DNA of 64,000 bases. Origin: Bacteroidota bacterium. Its GTDB lineage: Bacteria > Bacteroidota > Bacteroidia > Bacteroidales > F082. This document shows, one piece after another, positions 17,801 through 25,854 of the stretch. The DNA lies in contig JADJXJ010000001.1 in NCBI GenBank assembly GCA_016715945.1, positions 1,178,001 through 1,242,000 of the forward strand, written 5' to 3'. Numbering within the stretch: the first letter of the stretch is position 1; each line of letters opens with the position of its first letter. The notes under the pieces are model-generated. The model was not told the origin of the DNA. It did no database searches and saw nothing but the letters and a program-made list of their open reading frames with translations. A program made the translations under genes and the position numbers.

Positions 17801-19942
17801 ATCTCCGATGTGCTGGTCAACGGACAAAGCGTGGGAGCGGTGAGCTCGTACACCTTCACCAACGTGCAGGCCAACCAGACCATCCAAGCTGAGTTCAGCC
17901 AGATCACTTTTACCATCACCGCCACTTCCGGCACAGGTGGGAGCATCAGTCCTTCGGGACAAGTGATTGTCCCTCAGGGCGGAAACCAGACCTTCAGCAT
18001 CACACCCAATGCGGGATATTTCATCGCCAATGTGCTGGTCAACGGACAAAGCGTTGGGGCGGTGAGCTCCTACACCTTCACCAATGTGCAGGCCAACCAA
18101 AGCATCCATGCCGAGTTCAGCCAGATCACTTTTACCATCACCGCCACGGCTGGTGCAGGTGGGAGCATCAGTCCTTCGGGACAAGTAGCTGTGCCTCAGG
18201 GTGGAAGCCAGACCTTCAGCATCACACCCAATGCGGGATATTTCATCGCCAATGTGCTGGTCAACGGACAAAGCGTTGGGACTGTGAGCTCGTACACCTT
18301 CACCAATGTGCAGGCCAACCAAAGCATCCATGCTGAGTTCAGCCAGATCACTTTTACCATCAACGCCACGGCCGGTGCAGGTGGGAGCATCAGTCCTTCA
18401 GGACAAGTGACTGTGCCTCAGGGCGGAAGCCAGACCTTCAGCATCACACCCAATGCAGGCTATTTCATTGCCGATGTGCTGGTCAATGGACAGAGCGTTG
18501 GGACTGTGAGCTCGTACACCTTCACCAACGTGCAGGCCAACCAGACCATCCATGCTGAGTTCAGCCAGATCACTTTTACCATCACCGCCACTTCCGGCAC
18601 AGGTGGGAGCATCAGTCCTTCGGGACAAGTGATTGTTCCTCAGGGCGGAAACCAGACCTTCAGCATCACACCCAATGCGGGATATTTCATTGCCGATGTG
18701 CTGGTCAATGGACAGAGCGTTGGTACTGTGAGCTCGTACACCTTCACCGATGTGCAAGCTAACCAGAGCATCCATGCTGAGTTCAGCCAGATCACTTTTA
18801 CCATCACCGCCACTGCCGGTGCAGGCGGGAGCATTAGTCCTGCAGGGCAAGTGACTGTACCTCAGGGCGGAAGCCAGACCTTTAGCATCACACCCAATGC
18901 GGGCTATTTCATCGAAGATGTGCTGGTCAACGGCCAGAGCGTGGGAGCGTTAAGCTCGTACACCTTCACCAATGTGCAGGCCAACCAAAGCATCCATGCT
19001 GAGTTCAGCCAGATCACTTTGACCATCACCGCCACTGCCGGTACAGGTGGGAGCATCAGTCCTTCGGGACAAGTGATTGTCCCTCAGGGCGGAAACCAGA
19101 CTTTCAGCATCACACCCAATGCAGGCTATTTCATTGCCGATGTGCTGGTCAATGGACAGAGCGTTGGGACTGTGAGCTCGTACACTTTCACCGATGTGCA
19201 AGCTAACCAGATCATCCATGCTGAGTTCAGCCAGATCACTTTTACCATCACCGCCACTGCCGGTGCAGGCGGGAGCATTAGTCCTGCAGGGCAAGTGACT
19301 GTACCTTATCTTGGAACACAGGAGTTTACAATCAACCCAAACCCAGGCTATATCATAGCAGCTGTACTTGTGAATGGTGTAAATGTTGGCGCAACCTCGC
19401 TTTATGTCTTCACCAACGTACTTTCGAATCAGCAAATCCATGCTGTCTTTATGCCGGCCACTTACACCATTACGGCCATGGCTGGTCCAGGAGGAAGCAT
19501 TTCACCTTCAGGCACTTTCACAGTTAACCATGGCAGTAATGTCAGCTTTTCCATCCAACCTGATTTCGGTTACAGGATTGACTCCTTGATGGTGAATGGG
19601 GTGAATATGGGCGCGCCGGAAACCTATCTGCTCCAAAACATCAGTTCAAATCATCTTTTGGAGGCTTATTTCAGTTTGGTCACAGGGATTGAGCAAAACA
19701 ATTATGGTTTATTCCTCGAGATCTATCCCAACCCAACAAACGGACTGCTAAACATTGTTTCAGACATACCGCATACATCCAACTGGTTTCTGATTGATGC
19801 GCTTGGCAGAACAATCCTACAAGGTAAGATCGAGGGTAAGAAACACCACCAACTCCATCTGCCTGTGAAATCCGGAAGGTATCAGCTCATTATTGGAGAT
19901 AACAAGGGCGACAGATTTTCTATACCGCTGATAATTTGGTAA
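14891..19942 (+). CDS. Giant secreted repeat protein (divergent InlB B-repeat type) with T9SS sorting domain
   Basis: 1683 residues. The N terminus has a hydrophobic segment (about 16-34) that serves as a signal peptide; a second Met at residue 12 could be the start. Next is an 'NMQYNMQ..DIVAAFxG(D/N)EVRG' module (about 40-150), two diverged B-type repeats, a bacterial-repeat domain (about 295-370), and a second copy of the module (about 373-490). Then follow thirteen nearly identical 74-residue repeats, two diverged ones, and a T9SS type A sorting domain (YPNPTNG onward). The repeats match the divergent InlB B-repeat/Flg_new_2 family. No catalytic domain is visible. Inference: a surface stalk or adhesin partnering the GH57 enzyme, with which it shares a 4-bp overlap (ATGA) and the AAF/AFVG module. 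Confidence 0.78.
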   Translation: MKTRNQAFVVMKPFRHNITALMLVFWVLFLSFKHGIASGPGWTAPANMQYNMQVVARLVLDGGTYSLNSNDIVAAFSGDEVRGVGSPLPGADGRIFLTVASNITSGETISFKAWISSSSQIVQLNETLVFSDQGQVGNWQTPFLLTIAPLPIAYVIVATSSAGGSIAPSGQISVLQGGSQTFSFQASAGHQLTDVLVDGQSVGTPTNYTFSNVVQNHSIHAVFNPIVYQIIATAGPGGTINPSGGVSVNHGAGLSFSIQPSAGHFIDQVLVNGQSVGSPASYTFVNVTANQTIHATFVPQLFTLSYFAGPNGSISGQSAQSVAYGQNGNPVLAVPDAGYAFLQWSDGRTDNPRLDVAVTSNISVTAIFTSLNQPPGWEPPANMQYNMQIVGRLLLPEGTYSTISQDIVAAFVGNEVRGLASPLSGQDGRIFLTILSNQSQGESISFKAWLQSTATIVELNESLTFVNQSQIGTWNEPFLFTFGSTPPQFAITASAGIGGSINPSGVVTVTQGGSQTFSITPNAGFSIADVLVNGQSVGAVSSYTFTNVQANQSIHAEFSQITFTITATAGAGGSISPSGQVTVPQGGSQTFSITPNAGFSIANVLVNGQSVGAVSSYTFTNVQTNQSIHAEFAQITYTITATAGAGGSISPSGQVAVPQGGSQTFSITPNAGFSIANVLVNGQSVGAVSSYTFTNVQANQSIHAEFSQITFTITATAGTGGSISPSGQVAVPQGGSQTFSITPNSGFFIANVLVNGQSVGAVSSYTFTNVHANQSIHAEFSQITLTITATAGAGGNISPSGQVVVPQGGSQTFSITPNAGYSIADVLVNGQSVGAVSSYTFTNVQANQSIHAEFSQITFTITATAGAGGSISPSGQVAVPQGGSQTFSITPNAGYFIANVLVNGQSVGAVSSYTFTNVQANQTIHAEFSQITFTITATAGAGGSISPSGQVAVPQGGSQTFSITPNAGFFISDVLVNGQSVGAVSSYTFTNVQANQTIQAEFSQITFTITATSGTGGSISPSGQVIVPQGGNQTFSITPNAGYFIANVLVNGQSVGAVSSYTFTNVQANQSIHAEFSQITFTITATAGAGGSISPSGQVAVPQGGSQTFSITPNAGYFIANVLVNGQSVGTVSSYTFTNVQANQSIHAEFSQITFTINATAGAGGSISPSGQVTVPQGGSQTFSITPNAGYFIADVLVNGQSVGTVSSYTFTNVQANQTIHAEFSQITFTITATSGTGGSISPSGQVIVPQGGNQTFSITPNAGYFIADVLVNGQSVGTVSSYTFTDVQANQSIHAEFSQITFTITATAGAGGSISPAGQVTVPQGGSQTFSITPNAGYFIEDVLVNGQSVGALSSYTFTNVQANQSIHAEFSQITLTITATAGTGGSISPSGQVIVPQGGNQTFSITPNAGYFIADVLVNGQSVGTVSSYTFTDVQANQIIHAEFSQITFTITATAGAGGSISPAGQVTVPYLGTQEFTINPNPGYIIAAVLVNGVNVGATSLYVFTNVLSNQQIHAVFMPATYTITAMAGPGGSISPSGTFTVNHGSNVSFSIQPDFGYRIDSLMVNGVNMGAPETYLLQNISSNHLLEAYFSLVTGIEQNNYGLFLEIYPNPTNGLLNIVSDIPHTSNWFLIDALGRTILQGKIEGKKHHQLHLPVKSGRYQLIIGDNKGDRFSIPLIIW
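16349..19234 (+). repeat. Tandem array of thirteen 222-bp coding repeats
   Basis: Landmark bases such as ATCACTTT recur at exact multiples of 222 (for example 16571 and 19235, 12 units apart), so no unit has gained or lost bases. Each unit encodes 74 residues ending in VNGQSVGAVSSYTFTNVQA-type sequence. Two variants alternate irregularly, GAGGSIS..GGSQTF and GTGGSIS..VIVPQGGNQTF, which points to past unit shuffling. Two diverged units follow (19235 to about 19678) and two precede at about 15340-15790. Confidence 0.95.
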
Positions 19943-20029
19943 CTGCATCAAGACCCCTTTCCTGTTCATTCAGGCAATGTCGGAGCTAACAGCAATGTAA
20001 TTCAGATGTTTGAAAGAAAAACTTTTGCC

Positions 20030-20058
20030 TTGGTTTTCGTATGTAAATACTAAATTTG
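20030..20058 (+). promoter_or_regulatory. Promoter of the TPR-protein gene
   Basis: TTG at 20030-20032, an 18-bp spacer and TAAATTTG at 20051-20058 fit the Bacteroidota promoter form. Transcription would start near 20065, just before the ATG at 20078. Confidence 0.6.
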
Positions 20059-20077
20059 ATTCATCAACCAGGATACC

Positions 20078-21970
20078 ATGAAAACCATCTTATCAAACCG
20101 AAATCTTTTGCTTGGCCTGTTTCTCTTTGCTCACCTGTGGACTGATGGCCAAACAGTCGAACTTATCACGCGCGAAAAGGGCAAGTCGGTCACAAGCATC
20201 AAGATCAGCTTATGCGATAAAGAGGGTAATGTTCCGATCCAGCCTTCTGACTTCAGGAACAGCGACTGGGTTTATTTTCTTGCAGAACCTGCGCAGGGGT
20301 ACAGCCGCCCGCAATTCAGCGAAAAAGAGGTAAAAGAAGAGTTTCCCAAGATTGCCCTGTGGCAATCGGAACCTGGTAAATACCTGACGCCCAACATAAA
20401 ACCTATAATAAAAGACAAAAAAATTCAGGCAATCATACTCGAATTCCCCAAAAGCGAAACGCGCGCCCATTTGCCGTTCGTATTCGGGAAGGATGGACAG
20501 ACCTCGGAGGAACTGGAACTCAATGAAACGTATTATGATTTTTATCCTGCATTCAAGGCTACACACGACGAAGTAAACCGGCTGATGCAGGCTGGCGAAT
20601 GGCTGGAGGCATACTACAAGGCCACAGCTTTTGTGAGACAGGAAGAAGTGCGCAAACAGCTGTCTTCCATCAGTTTTTCGCTTAAACTCACTGACGAGCT
20701 ACCGCTGCAGGCACTCACCAACGGCATGGCCGCCCACCAGGAACGCATCAACCGGGCACAGGAGAAATTTAATGAAAAACCTTCATTGCAGTTGCTCGAA
20801 GCCCTCGAAAAAGAAACCGAAGAGCTCCGGCGGTTTATCAGACTTACCGAAGGGTACAAATCCATGGGTTTCAAGGCTTCAGCAAGCTATGCCGGGATGA
20901 TACAAAGCCGGGAAGCTGAACTCCAAAACATTATGGAAAGCGCAAGAAACCAGTATTATTCTTCGCTCTTCGGCCTGCTCAAAGGCCAGAGCTACCTCGA
21001 CCAGCGTTTCAGTGCCTTTACAGAATATATTTTTCAGGCTTTATTGAACAATCTGGACGAAAAAAGCCAACCCCTGAGCGAAGAGCTGAGCCCCGGAAAA
21101 AAGGAAAAGTTCCGCACGATGGGCTGGCTCGACGACCTGGAAGCACTGATTCAGGCCCTTGAAAAACGTAAGGCAGAATCACCTGAATACGCCTGGCTGC
21201 CCCTTGATGTGACGCAACACATCTGTACTTTAAAGGATAAGCAACCTCAACCTTATTGCGAATTCCTCTCCCTGGCTGGGAAGCTCAATTTTGACGGCGA
21301 ATCGGAACAAGTGCTCGTCCGGGCTATGAATAGTTGTGCCGACCCGGAAATGCTAATCCTGCTGGAACTATGGCGGGACAAAAGCAAAGCCGGAAAGGCC
21401 GGTGAAGCGCAACTTCCTGTAGCCCTGATCCGACAAGGCATGCAAATGCTGAAATCGAACAACCTCCAGGCGGCTGCCGAACGTTTTGATGCTGCGCTAA
21501 GACAGGCGCCGGATAACGCTTTAGCCTGGTACCTTCGGGCACGGGCACATCACCTTGCCGGAGAACACTATGCAGCCGAAGCCAAGCTGAGCAAAGCACT
21601 CGAACTCGACGCCACAGCCATCTCACCTCAACTCTTGTACATCGATATTCTTATAGAAAACTCTCAAAACGAGCAACTTAGTCAAATCTTCAGCCGTCCT
21701 GTGAGCAATGGCCCGAATTACCTGTTCTCGCTCGCCAAAGCCAAATGGCTGATGCAGCAGAACAAACATGCCGATGCCATCAAAGTGATCACCACCGAAA
21801 GCGAACTCCTCGCTCCAGGGCAAACCAGTCACTACTTCCTGCTCGGAGATGCTTATGCCGCTTTGAAACAATATGACAAGGCCCGTGAAGCCTACCTGAC
21901 CACCCAAAAAATCAATCCGTTTGATTCCGAACTCTTCGAACAAAAGATGCGAAACCTGCCCCGCAAATGA
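20078..21970 (+). CDS. Exported TPR-repeat protein of unknown function
   Basis: 630 residues with a signal peptide (MKTILSNRNLLLGLFLFAHLWTDG). The middle (about 165-380) is highly charged and helical with KETEELRR-type coiled-coil stretches. The C-terminal third has tetratricopeptide repeats (about 455-520, with ALAWYLRARAHHLAG, and about 585-625, with YFLLGDAYAALKQYDKA). TPR domains bind partner proteins; nothing identifies the partner here. It has its own promoter and is followed by the TetR-MMPL operon after a 260-bp gap, so it is probably a single gene. The family of the N-terminal part is not recognised. Confidence 0.7.
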   Translation: MKTILSNRNLLLGLFLFAHLWTDGQTVELITREKGKSVTSIKISLCDKEGNVPIQPSDFRNSDWVYFLAEPAQGYSRPQFSEKEVKEEFPKIALWQSEPGKYLTPNIKPIIKDKKIQAIILEFPKSETRAHLPFVFGKDGQTSEELELNETYYDFYPAFKATHDEVNRLMQAGEWLEAYYKATAFVRQEEVRKQLSSISFSLKLTDELPLQALTNGMAAHQERINRAQEKFNEKPSLQLLEALEKETEELRRFIRLTEGYKSMGFKASASYAGMIQSREAELQNIMESARNQYYSSLFGLLKGQSYLDQRFSAFTEYIFQALLNNLDEKSQPLSEELSPGKKEKFRTMGWLDDLEALIQALEKRKAESPEYAWLPLDVTQHICTLKDKQPQPYCEFLSLAGKLNFDGESEQVLVRAMNSCADPEMLILLELWRDKSKAGKAGEAQLPVALIRQGMQMLKSNNLQAAAERFDAALRQAPDNALAWYLRARAHHLAGEHYAAEAKLSKALELDATAISPQLLYIDILIENSQNEQLSQIFSRPVSNGPNYLFSLAKAKWLMQQNKHADAIKVITTESELLAPGQTSHYFLLGDAYAALKQYDKAREAYLTTQKINPFDSELFEQKMRNLPRK

Positions 21971-22173
21971 ACCCGGCATAAAGATCAAAGACGTTCTGCG
22001 CAATAGCCACATTCAACAATCTCAACAGGACAAACATTGCACTTCTGACCAGGAAGGCTTTTTATTCCTGCCCCCTCAAAGTGTTTTGAAGCATCTTGCA
22101 AAAACTACATATTTCTATATTCCTGTTTATCTGCACTTTACATAGTCCAATTCTTGTCAAACGGAAAAAATGC

Positions 22174-22213
22174 TTGACACAGCAAACAAGCTGATGTAAT
22201 TTTGACCAAAATT
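22174..22213 (+). promoter_or_regulatory. Promoter and TetR operator of the MMPL export operon
   Basis: TTG at 22174-22176, a 20-bp spacer, then TAATTTTG at 22197-22204: a strong match to the Bacteroidota consensus. A perfect 7-bp inverted repeat (AATTTTG-AC-CAAAATT, 22198-22213) lies over the -7 box, where a bound repressor would block RNA polymerase. This is most simply the autoregulatory operator of the TetR protein encoded at 22234. Confidence 0.7.
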
Positions 22214-22233
22214 TGAAAATAGTCAGTTTTTCG

Positions 22234-22818
22234 ATGGCAGCAAAAGATGTGAGAGGCAGCATCGTCCAGTCGGCCGGAATGTTTTTCGCCCGTTTTGGTT
22301 TCGCCAAAACCACCATGGACGAAGTGGCCAGGCACATCCATAAGGCCAAAGGTGTGATTTACTATTACTTCAACAGCAAAGAGGAATTGTTCCGCGAAGT
22401 GCTCCGCAAAGAGCTCGGGCAGATTCAGGCTGAGCTGGGAAGTATTGTATTGGCAGAAACAGACCCGCTCGAGATGCTCCGGCAATACTTTTTCAGGCGG
22501 ATGGAGCTGATGCAGCAAGCGCCCAACTACCACGAAACCCTGAAAGCCGACCTTTTCGACAAATTCGAGTTTGTGAAAGAAGTGCGCGAGGCATTCGAGC
22601 AGTTCGAACGCATCCAGCTCCGGCACATCCTCGACCAATGCAAAGAAGCAGGCTACATCAGCATCAACGACATCCCCACCACGGTCAACATCATCATGGT
22701 GGTCATTCACAGCACCGAAATTCCGCTTTATGTGCAGGGAAAATACGAGGAGTACAAACCTACCCTGCTCGAGCTTGCCGATATGATTGTCAACAGCCTG
22801 CGCAAAAACAAAACATAA
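22234..22818 (+). CDS. TetR/AcrR-family regulator of the MMPL export operon
   Basis: 194 residues from the ATG at 22234; the TTG at 22213 lies inside the operator and is rejected. The N-terminal helix-turn-helix is ARFGFAKTTMDEVARHIHKA followed by KGVIYYYFNSKEELFREVLR, classic TetR. The C-terminal helical domain would bind the inducer. It heads an operon with the MMPL transporter (62-bp gap), the LolA-like carrier and the barrel. Expected role: repress this operon until a membrane-active or lipid-like ligand appears. Confidence 0.88.
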   Translation: MAAKDVRGSIVQSAGMFFARFGFAKTTMDEVARHIHKAKGVIYYYFNSKEELFREVLRKELGQIQAELGSIVLAETDPLEMLRQYFFRRMELMQQAPNYHETLKADLFDKFEFVKEVREAFEQFERIQLRHILDQCKEAGYISINDIPTTVNIIMVVIHSTEIPLYVQGKYEEYKPTLLELADMIVNSLRKNKT

Positions 22819-22880
22819 TTTTTTTTGATATAGTTCTGACCATTTTACCAATAAAGTCAATATTTATAAAAAAATAGCTA

Positions 22881-25121
22881 ATGAAGAAGTTGTTCAGTTT
22901 TATCGAAAAGTTCCGAAAGCCTGTGCTCGGCGCTTTCATCCTGGTCACATTGGTAGCGGCATGGCAGCTCAGGAGCCTGAAAATCAACAGCGACATCCTG
23001 TCGGCACTGCCGGAGGATGATCCTGTGGCCGCCCTCTATCGGGAGATTGGGGCTGAATTCGGGGGCAACGACATGGGGATGGTTGTGGTGGGCACAGCCA
23101 ATGTGTTCGACCCTGTTTTTCTGGAGCAACTGGCCCAGATCACCGACACCATTGCCCTGATGCCGGGGGTGAGTCAGGTGACCAGCCTCATCAACGTCAT
23201 CGATATCCGCGATGAGGGTTGGGGCATCGAAATTGCTCCTTTGATTGATCAGTGGAACATCCCACAGTCTGCACAGGAGCTCGATTCCATCCGGCGATAT
23301 GTACTCAACAACGACATGTATCGTTCGGCGCTGGTTTCGGACGACGGCACCTATACCCTTGTGGTTTATACCTTGCAGGATGGAGCCGACAAAGAAGCTA
23401 TTGCGCACGACATCAGGCTCAAACTCCGCCAATACTCCGGCCTCGAAATGTATTTTGGCGGTCTGCCCATTCTGATGAACGACGTCAATCACCTTATAAT
23501 CAACGATATCGTACGGCTCGTTCCCCTGGTCTTTTTGCTGATTCTGGGAATACTGTATGCCGGTTTCCGTTCTCTCCGGCAAGCGTTGCTGCCCCTGCTC
23601 AGTGCGGGCATGGCTGTGGTATGGAGCCTTGGCCTGATGGCATTTCTGGGTTACCAGCTCTCGATTATCAGCGATGTGATTCCTGTGGTGCTGCTTGCCG
23701 TTGGCAGCGCCTACACCATCCACATTATCAACAGCCTGAATGCTGCCGATGAAGCTCATCCGGAAACAATCGGCGAACGGCTCAGGCTGATTGCCCTGCC
23801 TGTCAGTTTATCATCATTTACCACAGTTTTTGGATTTGTTTCGTTTGTTTTTGGCGCCTACCTGACCATCATACGCGACTTTGGCCTTTTTTCTGCTGCC
23901 GGCACCCTTGTGGCCCTGCTCAGTGCGCTTGTATTTGTTCCGGCACTCTATTTCCAGTTTCCGGGAATGCGTGGCAATAAATATCGGGGCAGAAGGCAGG
24001 AAGCGAATAACAAGAACAGTCTGCTGGAAGCATTTGCCAGACGCGTGGTGGCCCGTCCGCGGCGCACGATAGCTATCTGGCTGGTTATTATTGTGTTGGC
24101 AGGCACCGGTTACATCCGCCTCCGCACCAGTGTAAACATGACAGAGTATTTCCGGAGCGACTTCCCATCGCGTGTAGCCGAGGAAGTATTGCAGAAAAGA
24201 TTTGGCGGCTCCATGCCAATATTTCTGGTTTTCGAAGGCGATGTGCAGAGCCCGGAACTGCTTCTGCAAATGTGGGAAGCCGAAAAGTTCATGAAAGAGG
24301 ACCCCAATGTGCAGGTGAGTCAGTCGGTGGCTTCCCTGATCGCCAGGATGAACGAGGTGATGGGCGAGGGCCGGACAATTCCGGCGGACAGGGCAAAGAT
24401 CGAACAGCTCTGGTTTTTGATCGAAGGTCAGGACATAATGAAAACCCTTGTCAATCCCGACATGAACAAAGCTGTGATTCAGTCGCGGTTTGCGTCGATC
24501 ACCACGGGCGATATTGTGGCTTTTACCGAAAAAATGACCCAATATGTTGCCAGTCGCAGCACGGATGAGATACGCATCCGTTTCACGGGCATCACACCGG
24601 TGTATAACAACCTGAATCGCAGCCTTGTAAAAAGCCAGGTGAGCAGCCTGCTGATTGCCACCGGTTTGGTAGCATTGTTTGTGAGTCTGATGATGGCTTC
24701 GGTGTTCAAAGGCATGATGGCCACCATACCCGTTGTGGTGACTTCACTGATGATGCCCGGCCTGATGGGGCTCCTGGGCATCCCGCTTGATGTGGCCACG
24801 GTGCTCGTGGGCAGCCTGGCGCTGGGTATCGGGATTGACTATGCCATCCACATAAGCACAGCTTACTATCAGTTTCGCGACAAAGGTCTGCTCCCGGATG
24901 ATGCCATCATTGAGGCCATAGGAAACAACGGTAAAGCTGTGGCCATCAACGTACTCTCGGTGGGTATTGGCTTTTTGGTGCTGATTTTTTCGGAGCTGGC
25001 ACCACTACAAAATTTCGGGGTACTGGTTGCTGTGGGCATGCTCACGTCAGGCCTCAGCGCATTGAGCCTGTTGCCCGCATTGATTCTGTACAGCGAAAAA
25101 ACCTCACTTAAAATTAAATAG
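22881..25121 (+). CDS. MMPL/RND-family transporter
   Basis: 746 residues in two similar halves. Each half has one membrane helix, a large periplasmic loop (about 32-200 and 420-570) and a bundle of five helices (about 205-365 and 575-740) with the sterol-sensing-like sequence VVLLAVGSAYTIHIINS and the matching LALGIGIDYAIHIST. Proteins of this size and layout are MMPL-type RND pumps that move lipids or hydrophobic compounds across the inner membrane using the proton gradient. It ends 2 bp before the LolA-like gene. Inference: it replaces the ABC transporter of the sister operon at 1-9 kb as the energy-using step, handing cargo to the LolA-like carrier. Confidence 0.88.
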   Translation: MKKLFSFIEKFRKPVLGAFILVTLVAAWQLRSLKINSDILSALPEDDPVAALYREIGAEFGGNDMGMVVVGTANVFDPVFLEQLAQITDTIALMPGVSQVTSLINVIDIRDEGWGIEIAPLIDQWNIPQSAQELDSIRRYVLNNDMYRSALVSDDGTYTLVVYTLQDGADKEAIAHDIRLKLRQYSGLEMYFGGLPILMNDVNHLIINDIVRLVPLVFLLILGILYAGFRSLRQALLPLLSAGMAVVWSLGLMAFLGYQLSIISDVIPVVLLAVGSAYTIHIINSLNAADEAHPETIGERLRLIALPVSLSSFTTVFGFVSFVFGAYLTIIRDFGLFSAAGTLVALLSALVFVPALYFQFPGMRGNKYRGRRQEANNKNSLLEAFARRVVARPRRTIAIWLVIIVLAGTGYIRLRTSVNMTEYFRSDFPSRVAEEVLQKRFGGSMPIFLVFEGDVQSPELLLQMWEAEKFMKEDPNVQVSQSVASLIARMNEVMGEGRTIPADRAKIEQLWFLIEGQDIMKTLVNPDMNKAVIQSRFASITTGDIVAFTEKMTQYVASRSTDEIRIRFTGITPVYNNLNRSLVKSQVSSLLIATGLVALFVSLMMASVFKGMMATIPVVVTSLMMPGLMGLLGIPLDVATVLVGSLALGIGIDYAIHISTAYYQFRDKGLLPDDAIIEAIGNNGKAVAINVLSVGIGFLVLIFSELAPLQNFGVLVAVGMLTSGLSALSLLPALILYSEKTSLKIK

Positions 25122-25123
25122 TT

Positions 25124-25852
25124 ATGAAAACATTGAATGTTACCGGATTCCTGACAACAGTTCTGCTGTTGCTTACCCAACTGGCCGGAGCGCAGGATGC
25201 GCAAAGCATCCTGAAAAAAGTGGACGAGGTGATGTTTGCGGCAAAAGACATGACGGCCAAGAACACCATTGTCATCACCGATCGCACTGGCAAGGAAGAA
25301 AAACGCGAAGCTATGGTCTGGCAGAAAGGACAGGACATGCGCCTGTTCCGGTTTACCGCACCTGCTTCACAGGCGGGCATCGCATTCCTGTCGCTGCCCA
25401 ACGATGTGATGTACCTCTATCTGCCGGCTTTCGGTCGTGAGCGACGGATAGCCTCAAGCGCTAAAAACCAGCAATTTGCCGGCACCGACTTCACTTACGA
25501 CGACCTCGAAGCCACATCATTGCTCAGCAAGTATGATCCCACCCTCATTTCTGCCGGGGAAAACTACCTCCTCGAGCTTAAACCCAAAAAGGCTTCCGAA
25601 TACTCCAAGGTGATTGCAAGGGTAAATAAAACCCATCACTATCCCGAATTTATGGAGTTTTACGACAGGGCAGGCAATAAGGTCAAACAGGCAGAATACA
25701 CCTTTAAGCGCATTGGCAACTACTGGAATGCATCCGAAATAAAGATGACCGATCTGAAACGAAACCGGACAACCCGGCTGATACTCACAGAAGTAAAATA
25801 TGACGCAGGATTGACGAATGATGATTTTTCGATCAGAAAATTAATGGAGTAG
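25124..25852 (+). CDS. LolA-like outer-membrane lipoprotein-sorting protein (COG2834 type), copy 2
   Basis: 242 residues with a signal peptide (MKTLNVTGFLTTVLLLLTQLAGA). The body resembles PF17131: MTAKNTIVITD, YLYLPAFGRERRI, then GTDFTYDDL and the terminal FSIRKLM. It is the counterpart of the protein at 1032-1766, similar in length and layout but clearly diverged. Starting 2 bp after the MMPL gene and ending 2 bp before the barrel gene, it is almost certainly co-translated with them. Expected role: periplasmic shuttle between the MMPL pump and the outer membrane. Confidence 0.8.
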   Translation: MKTLNVTGFLTTVLLLLTQLAGAQDAQSILKKVDEVMFAAKDMTAKNTIVITDRTGKEEKREAMVWQKGQDMRLFRFTAPASQAGIAFLSLPNDVMYLYLPAFGRERRIASSAKNQQFAGTDFTYDDLEATSLLSKYDPTLISAGENYLLELKPKKASEYSKVIARVNKTHHYPEFMEFYDRAGNKVKQAEYTFKRIGNYWNASEIKMTDLKRNRTTRLILTEVKYDAGLTNDDFSIRKLME

Positions 25853-25854
25853 TT

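Noticed and set aside
16160..18331. 723-codon open frame on the minus strand across the repeat array
   Set aside because: It is a mirror of the 222-bp coding repeats: because the unit is a multiple of three, an open antisense frame repeats with it. It has no start signal, promoter or protein-family features.
16349..19234. CRISPR-like look of regular repeats
   Set aside because: Units are 222 bp, have no unique spacers and encode protein; no cas genes are in the window.
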